From assembly GCA_034401795.1 (NCBI GenBank), contig CM067366.1, positions 73,765,087 through 73,829,086 of the forward strand: DNA of 64,000 nucleotides. Direction: 5' to 3'. Below, piece by piece: positions 42,301 to 53,639 of this stretch (positions are counted from its first letter, which is position 1; every line of letters starts with the position of its first letter). Source of the stretch: Chaetoderma sp. LZ-2023a. Taxonomy: Eukaryota > Mollusca > Caudofoveata > Chaetodermatida > Chaetodermatidae. A program made the translations under genes and the position numbers. The notes under the pieces were generated by a model, which worked only from the letters and a program-made list of their open reading frames with translations, ran no database searches and had not been told where the DNA came from.

Positions 42301-42494
42301 GTTCCTTATAAGGAGGTATGTGTCCAAGTTTGGCTCCAGTATGATTAACCAAACCCGAGATATAAACAGAAAAGTTGAGCTATATGCTTATTGGATGCCG
42401 CCGCTGCCACCACCACTGCCGCCGGATGATGTGCAGGATATCGCAATAGCTCGTTTTACTTCGTAAAGTTGAGCTAAAAACGATATACAGATAA

Positions 42495-42600
42495 GGTGTT
42501 GAACATTTTGAAACAAATTTCACTGGGCGCCACAGTAAGCCGTTGCTACCTATAGCAGGGAAATTAGTTTCAAAACATTTACTAGAATACTTATCAAGGT
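42495..42600. repeat. M2 repeat, diverged
   Basis: Arms GTTGAACATTTTGAAACAAA and AATTAGTTTCAAAACATTTA around CCGTTGCTACCTATAGC. Confidence 0.7.
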
Positions 42601-42867
42601 GCAACCACATAAGGGATATACAATTTCTACAGCTTAGTGACAGACTTTTTAGTTTCTCATCATGGATTTTCATCATTTTGTTCAGCAAACATGTGACACA
42701 ATGGAGGATTCCAGTTTCATATGATGTCATATTCAACTACGTGACCTGTAGGATGATGTCATAATCAATTACATCATGAATGATGTAGCTAAGTTCATCA
42801 CGAATGCTTAATTGATGACGGACTAAGCACTGTTGTATGAATTGTATGTCTTTACTATTTAATAAAC

Positions 42868-43060
42868 ATGCGGTTTAATATTTGGAAACTAATTTGAGTG
42901 GGTGCTGTTCCTTCCATAGGCAGCACCAGCACCCAGTCAGTTAGTTTCAACATGTATAGTTTTCTGAAAATTGTTAGTCAGGGAGTTCAGGGATCGATCA
43001 ATCCCAACATGGGCGAACTGTGGATGGAGCTTAGTTAAAGATGGGCCGGGCATAGCTAAC
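42868..43060. repeat. M2 repeat with tail
   Basis: Core 42868-42955 with a shortened right arm, followed by GGGATCGATCAATCCCAACA and TGGATGGAGCTTAGTTAAAG. Confidence 0.75.
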
Positions 43061-43291
43061 TGAATTCCTCCATTGACATGATTGATTATGACTTCATGTC
43101 AGCTACTTGAGTGACACATCAGATCCCTTGCTTCTGGTTTAACATTAGATGTTTACTGATATGTGATCTAGCATACATTATGACGTGCATCTGGCTTCCT
43201 GAAAGTTATTTGTAATATTCACAGCTACGTCACTAATGGCGTGCTCAAAATTATCATATCCAAATATCACAGTGGTGGTTTATATACTTAC

Positions 43292-43428
43292 ATCAGGCTT
43301 GGGTCCTTCGTTGATCGGATGCGTACGTATGTGTCAATAACACCCGCTTTCCTCACAATCTCCACACGGGTGTAGTCTTTGCCAAACTCATTTCTGTATG
43401 TTCTGGTTATTTTCAGGATCTTGCCAGA
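43292..43428 (-). CDS. TAF1: TAF1 exon (KIxRTxRNExGKxYxRxExVRK segment)
   Basis: Begins [20 protein letters not shown] and continues to [13 protein letters not shown]. This is one of the best conserved non-catalytic stretches of TAF1, where the human protein has an equivalent VIDAYVRIRTTKD. Length 137 nt, entering in phase 0 and leaving two bases of an Ile codon. Acceptor ATACAG, donor GTAAGTATA. The upstream intron carries a 30-bp minisatellite broken by a hAT-like element. Confidence 0.93.
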
Positions 43429-43584
43429 CTGTATAAAATTAGGAATGTTATAAGCATTCTATAAGCAATTTTAAACAAAACATGAAATCCTGTAAGTGTT
43501 GTTGAGGTAATGCATAATTATTAATTTAATAAAAACAGTGAATTACTAAAGTAAACATAATAATTAACAGACCATACTGTGAAA

Positions 43585-44800
43585 TCAAAATGCATGTGTG
43601 TATGGAGTCAGTTTGAACATGCATGTGTGTATGGAATCAGTTTGAAATATGCCTGTGTGTGCCTCTTTTGAGTCTGTTTGAAAATGCATGTGTGCGCTGA
43701 GGCTGTTTGAACATGCATGTGTGTGCGGAGTCTGTTTGAACATGCATGTGTGTGCTGAGTCTGTTTGAACATGCATGTGTGTACAGTCTGTTTGAACATG
43801 AATGTGTGTGCGGTAGGCTTGATCGAAAATCATGATTTTTTTCAAAGCTACTGTCCTATGTATATGGATTGCATAGTATCTCCCCCGGGTACTAATATTA
43901 GCGTCTTCGCGCTACTCGGGTAATGACCTAAACTCGTCCTAAAAAGGGAGGCTATAAGCGGAAGCATGATTTATATTTTTACTCGACGACATTTTATGTA
44001 AAATTTTGATGAAATAAACGATGTTTATTAAACTATACGCAATATTTAGGCAGTCCCAATTAATAATTTCACTGCCGTGATGATGGATATATGGTATACA
44101 TTAAGCATAGACGTAGGATGGTAAGAATTTGTCGCATGAAATTGTGTTCTAATTTCGTGCTATTTTTGTATCATTTATTTCAACTTTTTCTAGAAATTCT
44201 AAGTCTCAGTTTTGGTGACTTGTCACGTGGCCCCGGTTTATACTCTTGGGAATTTGAACCTATGTTTTAATCGAAAATCGTGATTTTTTTTTATAAAATC
44301 GATCGTGATGTTTCAAAGCAAAAATCGTGCATCCCTAGTGTGCGGTGTGTTTGAACATGCATGTGTGTACAGAGTCTCTTTGAACATGCATGTGTGTGCT
44401 GAGTCTGTTTGAACATGCATGTGTGTGCTGAGTCTGTTTGAACATGCATGTGTGTACAGTTTGTTTGAACATGTATGTGTATTCTGAGTCTGTGTGAACA
44501 TGTATGTGTGTGGGGAGTCTGCTTGAACATGTATGTGTGTGGGGAGTCTGTTTGAACATGCATGTGTGTGGGGAGTCTGTTTGAACATGTATGTTTGTTA
44601 TGAGTCTGTTTGAACATGTGTGTGTGTGGGGTCTGTTTGAACATGCATGTGTGTACAGAGTCTGTTTGAACATGTATGTGTGTTCTGAGTCTGTTTGAAC
44701 ATGTATGTGTGTTCTGAGTCTGTTTGAACATGTATGTGTGTTCTGAGTCTGTTTGAACATGCATGTGTGTGCTGAGTCTGTTTGAACAAATGTGTATATG
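43585..44800. repeat. About 30-bp minisatellite, split by a hAT-like element
   Basis: The unit TGTTTGAACATGCATGTGTG plus TGCTGAGTC repeats at 43585-43813 and 44338-44790, about 23 units in all. The minus strand is open across the second block (His/Thr/Gln-rich decapeptides), but it lies between mapped TAF1 exon borders, so I treat it as non-coding. Confidence 0.9.
43814..44337. mobile_element. Short non-autonomous hAT-like element
   Basis: 524 bp, starting TAGGCTTGATCGAAAATCAT and ending AAAATCGTGCATCCCTA. It is flanked by an exact 8-bp duplication GTGTGCGG (43806-43813 and 44338-44345). Internal words near 44095-44150 resemble the 20190 element, so the two are likely related. No coding capacity. 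Confidence 0.85.
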
Positions 44801-44904
44801 CTGTGCATGTGTTACCATACATGTTATGAAACATAATAATTGTAAAATGGAAAGTATAAATAGCGAGTCCATAGCTAGCTAGCTGGAGCAGGATTAGTAC
44901 TCAC

Positions 44905-45030
44905 CAATCCAATCTCGTCGAGCCCCGAATCATCTTGACTTTTATCCTTATCACGCTTGTCTTTGAGGTCTTCGCCCATGAGCATCTTCTGTAGTTCACG
45001 ACGCTCTGCTTCTTCCTTTTCATGGCTTAG
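44905..45030 (-). CDS. TAF1: TAF1 exon (charged helical segment)
   Basis: Reads LSHEKEEAERRELQKMLMGE and then a Lys/Asp-rich run ending LDEIGL; TAF1 has an equivalent Glu/Arg-rich helix followed by a variable charged loop here. The exon is 126 nt, phase 0 at both ends, with acceptor TTCTCTGTAG and donor GTGAGTAC. The preceding intron is the largest in the window (18.5 kb) and holds DIRS copies 4 and 5. Confidence 0.9.
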
Positions 45031-45064
45031 CTACAGAGAATACAAGAATTCAACGATGCATTAT

Positions 45065-45283
45065 TTAACCCTTAATTTTGCTCAAGAAAATTTCAATTTA
45101 CTCGTAGAAAATGTCCATTTGCAGACCAAGTGAAGACTTAAAAAATTTAACACTGGAATAACTGGCTCGGTTATCGAACCAGTCATTAGTGGTAAATTAA
45201 AAAAAATAGTCTTCTCTTGGTTTGCAAATGGACATTTTTTCAAGACTACTGCTTAAGCCATTTTTGGCTGATATGAGTGTTAA
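45065..45283. repeat. M1 repeat
   Basis: TTAACCCTTAATTTTG to GAGTGTTAA, starting 35 bp upstream of the TAF1 exon at 45030. Confidence 0.85.
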
Positions 45284-45534
45284 AGAGTTGAGCAAATGAT
45301 GTTAGGAGATCAGGATTCATAAACCCGGAACTGTTCTAACAGGCGGTTATGTATGTATGATAAAATCAGTGTTATTTGTACAGATTCTTCTGATCCTTAG
45401 CATTTGTCCAAGAATGCCGCTGTTTTGCCATTGTTGTGGGCCGAGTCATATTGGACATAACCGCGAGAATCAGTGAGGGTAGGATTAACACTTTCACCGA
45501 TGAATTCCTCATTTTCAACGCTACCATACAGGGA

Positions 45535-45635
45535 AACTATTGAATATTTTGAAATTAATTTGACTGGAAGCCATTACTGCCTAGGCAGCAACGACTTCCC
45601 ACCAAATTAATTTCAAAATATTTAATAGAAAGTTT
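45535..45635. repeat. M2 repeat
   Basis: Arms TATTGAATATTTTGAAATTA and TAATTTCAAAATATTTAATA around CATTACTGCCTAGGCAGCAA. Confidence 0.85.
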
Positions 45636-45769
45636 TATATCGCAAAGAATATACTTTTTGATGGATTTGTTGGTGAAATGGTTACGGTTAAATAGTGGTG
45701 ACCAGAAAAGAAGCATTGCAGGGAGGGTACACTAGAGGGGGGGGGGATTGGATGCTGTGGATGAGCCTG

Positions 45770-46120
45770 GTTTATGTATTCAATAAATAAGAGATCATCC
45801 TCGTCTTCTTAGATCATGAAAATATCATCAATATATCTAAGGATTGGAGGAGGCATCGAGAAGAATTTGTTCTTGAAGGTCTGCCAGAAAAATGCATGCG
45901 TGAGTGTACGCTATGTTCCCTGTCCATACCATAGCTCTAGGTTGTATGTGGTGGTTGTCATGGTTATTGATGATCAAGCAATTTCATTATATAACTAACC
46001 TATATGTAAGTATCCCTGGGATGGTGAGGGGTCCTTCTACGCCATGTTTTTGTAGGAATTTAGGGGCAGTTAGTAGACATTTTGGCTATGTTTGTGCAGA
46101 GTGAATTCATGGGTTCCTGG
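45770..46120 (-). pseudogene. Penelope-like RT remnant
   Basis: The minus strand reads THAFFWQTFKNKFFSMPPPI then LRYIDDIFMI, the RT catalytic motif with Penelope-type context, followed at once by a stop. Only about 100 codons can be traced and with breaks. It is a different copy from the one at 19-23 kb. Confidence 0.6.
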
Positions 46121-46144
46121 GTGGTTGACCTAAAACAATGGTTA

Positions 46145-46232
46145 TGAAATCTGTCGTATTCTTGTAATATTGACATAGGATGATATTCTTGTAATCTTGA
46201 CAGAGGATGGTATTCTTGTAATCTTGACATAG
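46145..46232. repeat. 27-bp minisatellite, left block
   Basis: Three to four units of CATAGGATGGTATTCTTGTA plus ATCTTGA. The same unit resumes at 62286, 16 kb away. The array is interrupted by the stacked insertion described next. Confidence 0.88.
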
Positions 46233-46486
46233 TAGGGCTGGGGTAACTGTAACTTGTAACTGACTGTAACCTAGTTACATTTATCATGTAACTGAAGAAT
46301 TTTTTTAGTTACAGTAACTGAAATGTAACCAGTTACATTGCAAAAGTAACTGCAATTTCAGTTACTTTTCAGTAACATTAAAAGATTTTGTTACCAAATT
46401 TATTACAATTGTCTTAATTTGCGGCACAGCTACTGTTATACACGTGACACTCCAATATCCCAATTTCAGTGTCATCATTCAAGTAA

Positions 46487-46560
46487 GCTGCTGAATATAT
46501 TGATGCTAATTTTACTGGAAAATGTTGATGCCATGGGTAACAACTTTATTTCAAAGAGTC
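46487..46560. repeat. M2 repeat, diverged
   Basis: A partial palindrome: GCTGAATATATTGATGCTAA, TTTTACTGG and a fragment of the right side. Confidence 0.5.
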
Positions 46561-46574
46561 AATGATATTTATTT

Positions 46575-46765
46575 TAGAAATTTGTCATTCCAATCACTGG
46601 CTGGACCAACTGTTGAATTGTAAAAGAAAGTTAAAATCTGCCACAGTATGTGTTAACAACATGTCCTGTTCTTTTCTTTATTGGGGCAGTCATTCCAGTG
46701 GTAAATTTTCAAATATAAATCTTGTAGCCCACAAAATAGACATTTCTTGCCCATTAAAGGGTTAA
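46575..46765. repeat. M1-derived segment
   Basis: The ends match M1 (GTCATTCCAGTGGTAAATTT, AAAGGGTTAA). The middle TTGAATTGTAAAAGAAAGTT recurs at about 61110 on the far side of the DIRS insertion, showing internal duplication in the host element. Confidence 0.6.
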
Positions 46766-46927
46766 CCCACTCTATATCTGTATATGTGATAGTTTAGCAA
46801 TAATAATCTGAATGTTATTGTTACATCAGGCAACAACAACCTTTAATCAAAATCTTATGTACAGCTTTTACATTAATCTACAATGTAGCTTAAAAACAGG
46901 GTGTTTACTGAATCATTATAGAATTAA

Positions 46928-47128
46928 CTGTTACCGTTTAAAGATTAAATTTGTTGAAGAAAACTTTATCTTTCTCATTGAAAATGTCCATTTGCAGAAT
47001 ATGAGATTATTTTTTAAAATTTGCCACTGCAATGACTGGTTTGGTTATTGAGACAGTCATTCCAGTGGTAAATTTTCAAAAACATCTTAGGTTTGTCTGA
47101 AAATGGACATTTCTCAAAACCACTGGAA
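46928..47128. repeat. M1 repeat interrupted by DIRS copy 4
   Basis: A hairpin ending TCTCAAAACCACTGGAAA at the DIRS border; the remaining end AGCTGTTTTGTCCAGC...GTTAA continues at 61065-61100. The two halves join without gap or duplication. Confidence 0.85.
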
Positions 47129-47408
47129 ATAAACGAAATCTAGGATTTCTTTTTTCACGAGAGAGTTGATACTTACCTCCCTAATACTTTTGATATTGCT
47201 AAATATTGGCTTTCACTCAATAAAACACTCAGATTAAAAACAGTTAGGTGCCCCTACTGGGCAGGTAGTCAGAGGTAGTCCGGCGGATGCCAGCCCCACC
47301 ACCGCGCATGCGCCGACTACTACTTCCTCTGACTAATTTATTGGCTAACACATGCAACTACCAAGAGCCTGAAGACCGAGCCTCTGTGGGGTGGAGAGGC
47401 CGGGTCCG

Positions 47409-47511
47409 TATCTAGGGAGGTAAGTATCAACTCTCTCGTGAAAAAAGAAATCCTAGATTTCGTTTATTTCACATCAAGAGTATACTTACCTCCCTAATAC
47501 TTTTGATATTG
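47409..47511. repeat. Internal complementary region, DIRS-A copy 4
   Basis: CTAGGGAGGTAAGTATC to TACTTACCTCCCTAATAC around CGTTTA|TTTCAC, as in the other copies. Confidence 0.88.
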
Positions 47512-48042
47512 CCAGAATTCGAAAGTGAATCTGGCGGGAGGGAGGCGAGGTCAAAAGACCAGCTCTTCCCTATACGCTTTCACGCGTTTAAGGCACTTAT
47601 GACGTCTGAAATGTGTGAGAACACAGTCAGGATTTGACAAACCATCGGATAACACAACCGATGCTCGAATGTCATATGCGCTCCCCTCCCCCCCCCCCCC
47701 CCCCTCCTGGGAGGAAGACTAGATGACCTCAATGTCCTATACGCTCTCTACGTACTAGTGCCAAGTACTATAGGACAGAGACGAAAAGGCTCCATTTTCG
47801 TATACTCTCTATGATGAACCACCTCCCACATAAACCATCACCATATTAATAATAATGGGTAACGTGACAATACAAGTAACAATGAACAACACATGAACAA
47901 GACTGACCTTGTTGAACTTGGAAGCTGTCATCATGATCCCAGTAGAGAAGCCTGATGCAGTCCCGACAAGTGGTTGTTACCATCGCTAAAGTGCGAAGTA
48001 TATAAGCAATGCGGAAGCACTCCTCACAAAATTTAAAAATGA

Positions 48043-49100
48043 TTAATGTTTCAAAATCGACAAGGCGAGAGGGTTATAGGTGTCACGGAGGTAATGGTCT
48101 GTAAAACTTGACTCACAGTGCCACTGAGCCACGGACATAATGTCATCCACAGGGACCCCACTAAACAGGGCAGTGGATGCCACGACACCGCGGACACTGT
48201 GAGCCTTGGCCACATCAACCTGTCTCCCGGTGGCGGATTTGTGACAAAACTGAATACATTCCACAATCCACCTGGAAATGGTGTCCTTAGACGCCCTGCC
48301 ATGGGGTTCAATATATGACAACCATAACGCTGACTGGTCGGTGCGCCACTCCGAAGTACGTTGTTTGTACCGGAGCAGCGCCCATATGGGGCACCATACT
48401 TTAGAATTAGGATCATATCTAGTTAAAGATGGCAAAAAAAATAGGTTGACCTGGATATTTCAATGACTGATTCTTAGCCAAGAAATTAATCCCAGGTAGA
48501 AGCTTAAGGCCTTCCCCTGTAACCACAAAACGGTCATCCTCGGCTGATAAGGCGTGAATCTCACTCCTACGCCTTGCTGAGGCTGCAGCAATTAAAAATA
48601 CAGTTTTAAGTGTTATCATTTTCATAGAAATGGAACTAAGTGGTTCAAAAGGCTTATCTCCTAGTACCTGAAGCACCAGAGATAAACTCCAGACTGGAAT
48701 CAGTGGTGGATTCCTTGGTCTTAGATTGCCCATGCCTTTAATTAATACATTTAATGTACTTACTTCATCACTCCCCCTATTAGCCAAACAAGGAATAACA
48801 GTCATTAATGCTGATTTGTAACCAGCAATAGAGTTAGGCTTGAGGCTATAGGCATCATATAGGTGACAGAGGAAATCAGCCACTACCTGAATAGATGAGT
48901 CCATTGGATCAATACATCTTTTCGAGCACCACTCTGCAAATCTGTTGATTTTATAATTATATGCTCTGGAGGTTGACCCCCTCCTGGCTTTGGCCATAAA
49001 TATGGCCGCTTGCTCAGAAAAGCCCTCCTTAATTCTAGATTCCTTGACAACATCCACGCAGTCAATCGGAACATTGACGGATTGTCGTGAAGGACCTTGC
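48043..49100 (-). pseudogene. DIRS-A tyrosine recombinase, copy 4, frameshifted
   Basis: SARRRSEIHALS is in the frame that ends at 48419, while SVRGVVASTALFSGV and SSFTDHYLRD lie in the frame 48043-48435. The shift is one extra A in the A-run at about 48430-48437. The catalytic residues are still present in the two halves. Confidence 0.85.
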
Positions 49101-52100
49101 CCTGGAAGATAAGGTCGTCCATCAGAGGCAGAGGAACCGGATTGCAGACCAGAAGGTCCAGCAGATCCGTATACCACGATTGGCTTGGCCAATCCGGGGC
49201 GATCAGAAGCACTTGGCACTCCTGCTGCCTGATTTTCTGAAGCACCTTTGGAATCAGGATTGCTGGAGGGAATGCGTATGCATACATTCCCGCCCAGCTG
49301 ATAGCTAACGCATCTGTTGCGAAAGCGCTTGGGTCTGGAATCGGAGAGACGTACGTCGTCATCTTCGCATTCTTCTTCGTTGCGAACAAATCGATGTTGG
49401 GTTTCCCCCAATTGTCGAACAGACGATCCGCCACACATTGATTTAGTTGCCATTCCGTGGGTAAAACACTCATGCTTCGGCTCAATGAGTCTGCTAGCAG
49501 ATCTAGCCTTCCCGGAATATGAACTGCCTTCAAGGTGATCGCATGATCTAGGCACCAACAAAGCAGTTTCCATGTCATCATACAGAGACTGGGCGACTTC
49601 GTTCCGCCCTGGCGGTTTATGTAAGTCACTACTGTTGAGTTGTCTGAACGAATTAGAACAATCTTGCCCTGAACTTTCTGTAAGAAATGTTCCAGGCCCA
49701 AGACTACTGCTCTTAGCTCTAGTAGATTGATATGTTCCTTGGACTGATCCAGATCCCAAAGCCCTGATATTGTGGACTCTTCCAGACAAGCTCCCCACCC
49801 CTCCATCGATGCATCTGTATACACAGTCACCTGAGGGTGGGGAGGGGTTAGCAAAACCCCCGGCAAGAGATTCTCCATTGCAGGTGGTGAATCAGAGGCG
49901 CCAACACTGACACGTTCGAGTCCAGCGAACCTGAACTCTGGGTCCACTGTGTCATGAGAAACAACTGGATCGGGCGCCTGCGCAAGGCGGCCTGCGGAAT
50001 GACTGGTTCCAATGAAACCATCAACCCCAGCATTCTCAAGTAAACCCGTGCCAGGACATGACGACTGTCGCACACCGACTGTATTACTGAGATGAGTCTT
50101 TGAACCCTCTCCTGAGTGGGATAAACATATCCCGTCTCGAGATCGAAGAACATGCCCAGGTAAACAAACTTCTGGGATGGAGTTAGCTCTGATTTTTGGA
50201 AATTGACTATCCAGCCCAAGTCCGTGAGAGTTTTCAAAACAATCTCCAGATTGGCCGATAACGATTCCCGGGTGTGCGCTTTCAACAGCCAGTCGTCTAT
50301 GTACGTGTGGACTGCTATGCTTCTCCTGCGGAGGTATGCAGTGATCGCGAGAACCACACGGGTGAAGACCCGAGGAGCCGTGGAAATTCCGAAGGGTAAT
50401 ACCCTGAATTCCCACTGTCTGCCCTGGAATGCAAATCTCAGGAAGCGACGGAAACTCCTCTCTATGGGAATGTGGAAATAAGCATCCTTCAAATCTATTG
50501 ACGCTGTCCACATTCCTCGCTCTAACCCCGCCAACACCGAGCGCACAGTCTCCATCTTGAAACTGGGCGTCTCTATGAACTTGTTCAATGGCTTGAGGTT
50601 GAGAAACGGCCTCCACCCTCCGGTGTTTTTCGTTACTAAGAACAGGGTTGAATAGAAGCCCGGGCACCTCTGCGCCGGCTGAATGGCTTCCTTTTGTATG
50701 AGGGAATTTATTTCCTCCTCTATACACAACCTTTGATCTGGATCCCTCGGAATCGGAGTCCAGATCGGCACGAGAGACAGTCTCGATGGCGGGCCTGTCA
50801 TCCAATCGGGACGATACCCGACTGAAAGCCATCGCAAGACTAAACGGTCCTGAGTCAACCGCTTCCACTCTGGCAAGTGGCCGGCCAAACGGCCGCCCAC
50901 CGGTCCACCTAGGGAGAGAGGTGGACATAAGGAGTGCGAGAGTGCCACTGTCTTCTCGGCCTGAAACACCGCGGTAACCGGCCCATCAGGCCCGATTACC
51001 GCGACCAGATCCCCGCGCGCCCCGCCCAGCCTAGGCCGGCGCTGCGATGGTGTCTGGCCTCTGACATGGCCAGCGCCACCTCGAGCCTGCAGGGGACGAT
51101 ACGCAGGGGGTGCTGCGCGAACGCGCTCCCGCCGGAGCACCTCAAACTGCTTACGCAGCGCCCTCTGGTTGTTGACCAGAGTCACCGTCTCCTGGAGGTG
51201 CCTACATCCCTCACCTCCAAAGAGACCAGGACCTGTCATAGGCGTTCGCAGCAGCCTATTATACAGGTCCTGGGACGGGCACAGATTGTCAAGGGCAAAC
51301 GTGCGCCTCGCCCGGACACTCCTGGTCACCGCCCGCGTCAAACAGTCCAGAGCCAGGTTGATACCATCCTGGATGGCTCTCTGGACTGTGACCGGGCTTG
51401 GCTGACGTGAAGCGGATGCTGTTACCACCCCCTGTAACAGCTGGGAGACGTGGGACAGAGCAGCAATCGAAGCTCTCCCACTCTCCTCCGCATCACGTAG
51501 CGCGGTATTAGCAGAACGCAACGCGTTCGAGCACAGGACACCCGTGTCAGAACGGGAGCCTGGCCGCGCATCTTCGCCCAAAGCCGCGCGATCATCTACG
51601 CTAGGCTTAGGCACCACACCGTACCGCTGGTAATCCAGGGGCACGATGCGGCAACGCCTAGCCACCTCGCGAGGGGCCTTCGCGAGACGCCCACTCGTCT
51701 TAATGGACGTCTCTGCCGCCTCGAACATGTCCACGACATGCTCAGCCAGCGGCAGAGATGGCATAGCGGTGGCAGTCGGCCTACCAGCTAACCACGGCCT
51801 ATGGTCACGCTGGATTGCCGACTGCTCCACGGGCAGATCTGGCCGAACGCTTACCAGCCACTGGCAAGCGTCCGACCAATCCTCCTCCGTGGCTAACTGC
51901 GAGCGCTCTACTAGCCGAGGGCCTTCGTCTTCCTCCTGAGCGCACGCAGTTGTACTAGACGGCGGATATGCTGATACCCCTGGCAAGCCAGGGAAAACAT
52001 GCGGGCCCGAAAGAACAGGCATGCTAAACTCCCTGGCTTGACCAGGAGCAGGCGCCGTGGTAGAGCGCGGGGCAGACACCGCCCCACCACGGCCCTGGCC

Positions 52101-52725
52101 AGCACCAGCGATACTCTCGGCAAGCCGAGGTATGCGGTAACCGTGGCCATCAGCACCGCCCAGGGTCACCCTCTGGACCGTGGATTCTACTCCTGCGTGA
52201 GTAGAACCATGGAACACGTCACCTGTATTCCCCGCGAGGGGTGCACAGACGTCGTACTCCATGGCCACGTCCCCAGACGGCGACCCTAGCAGGTAATCCT
52301 CTTCCTCCTGGCCAGAAAGGTTAGGCTCCGGGTCAGCAAAGAGAGCTAACCCGGACTGGCCAGGGAAGGTGCCATAGGAGGCTTTGACACCCGCGGCGCG
52401 CGGATACCCAGGGTCTGATGAGCAGACCGCGGGTCCCAGCAACAACCGTTGTCCACAGCCCCTCGGCGCGGCACCAAGCCTGCTGCCAGGGTCGTGGACC
52501 GCCCCCATCAACGGGGCCACCTCTGAATCCACCTCGAACAACGGACCGGACCTATGGAACTCGGATTCAGAGGCGGGGATCACCTGCTCCGAAGCAGATG
52601 CTGAGGACAACAAAGGACCTGGCCCAGGCAGCATGCTGCGAAGCAACTCTGGGACCAAATCCTTAATTGTCCTCTGCATCTCTCCCAACATTTCGGACCG
52701 GAAGGCCTCCATATCCACCGCGGAT
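48883..52725 (-). pseudogene. DIRS-A gag-RT-RNase H, copy 4, fused and broken
   Basis: A deletion near 51030 removes the gag tail and its stop and joins gag to RT in one frame (…PSQRRPRLGGARGDLVAVIG). The resulting 956-codon frame runs 49848-52718. A 13-bp deletion near 49877 then shifts out of RNase H, whose motifs (VYTDASMEGWG, IRSDNSTVVTYI) continue in the frame 48883-50928. The gag N-terminus lies beyond copy 5, at 59774-59998 (exon 2 start) and 60730-60780 (exon 1, MSERTNSPEEGTGSLYQ). Confidence 0.85.
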
Positions 52726-53006
52726 TAAACGAAATCTAGGATTTCTTTTTTCACGAGAGAGTTGATACTTACCTCCCTAATACTTTTGATATTGCTAAAT
52801 ATTGGCTTTCACTCAATAAACACTCAGATTTAAAACAGTTAGGTGCCCCTACTGGGCAGGGAGTCAGAGCGTAGTCTGGCGGATGCCAGCCCCACCACCG
52901 CGCATGCGCAGACTAGCACTTCCTCTGACTAGATTATTGGCTGACACACATGCAACTATTAAGAGCCTGAAGACCGAGCCTCTGTGGGGTGGAGAGGCCG
53001 GGTCCG

Positions 53007-53110
53007 TATCTAGGGAGGTAAGTATCAACTCTCTCGTGAAAAAAGAAATCCTAGATTTCGTTTATTTCACTTCAAGAGTATACTTACCTCCCTAATACTT
53101 TTGATATTGC
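53007..53110. repeat. Internal complementary region, DIRS-A copy 5
   Basis: The junction reads CGTTTA|TTTCACTTC. The A of CACTTC matches the altered right end of this copy (GAAGTGAAA), so terminus and internal copy changed together. Confidence 0.88.
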
Positions 53111-53639
53111 CAGAATTCGAAAGTGAATCTGGCGGGAGGGAGGCGAGGTCAAAAGACCAGCTCATCCCAATACGCTTTTCTGCGTTTAAGGCACTTAACT
53201 TCTGAAACTGTAAGAAAAAACAGTCAGGATTTGACTAACCATCGGATAACACGACCGATGTATGAGAGATGACCGAATGTCATATGCGCTCCCCCCCCCT
53301 CCTTCCTGGGAGGAAGAGTCGACTGACCTCAATGTCCTATACGCTCTCTACGTACAAGTGCCATGTACTACAGGACAGAGACGAAAAAGCTCCATTTTCG
53401 TAACTCTCAACAATGAACCACACAAATACACAAACCATCACCATATTAATAACGGGTAATCGTGACAATACAATCAACAACGGACAACACATGAACAAGA
53501 CTGACCTTGTTGAAATGGCTGCTGACATCATCTTCCCATCGGTAAAGACTGATGCAGGCCCAAAAAAGTGGGTGTTTCCATAAATTAATTGTGATATATA
53601 TAAGTAATGAGGAAATCACCTCAAAAAATATAAACCGAT

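Noticed and set aside
44291..44872. 193-codon minus-strand ORF of His/Thr/Gln repeats
   Set aside because: Open only because the minisatellite unit lacks stops; it lies between well-supported TAF1 splice sites and is split by a hAT-like element.
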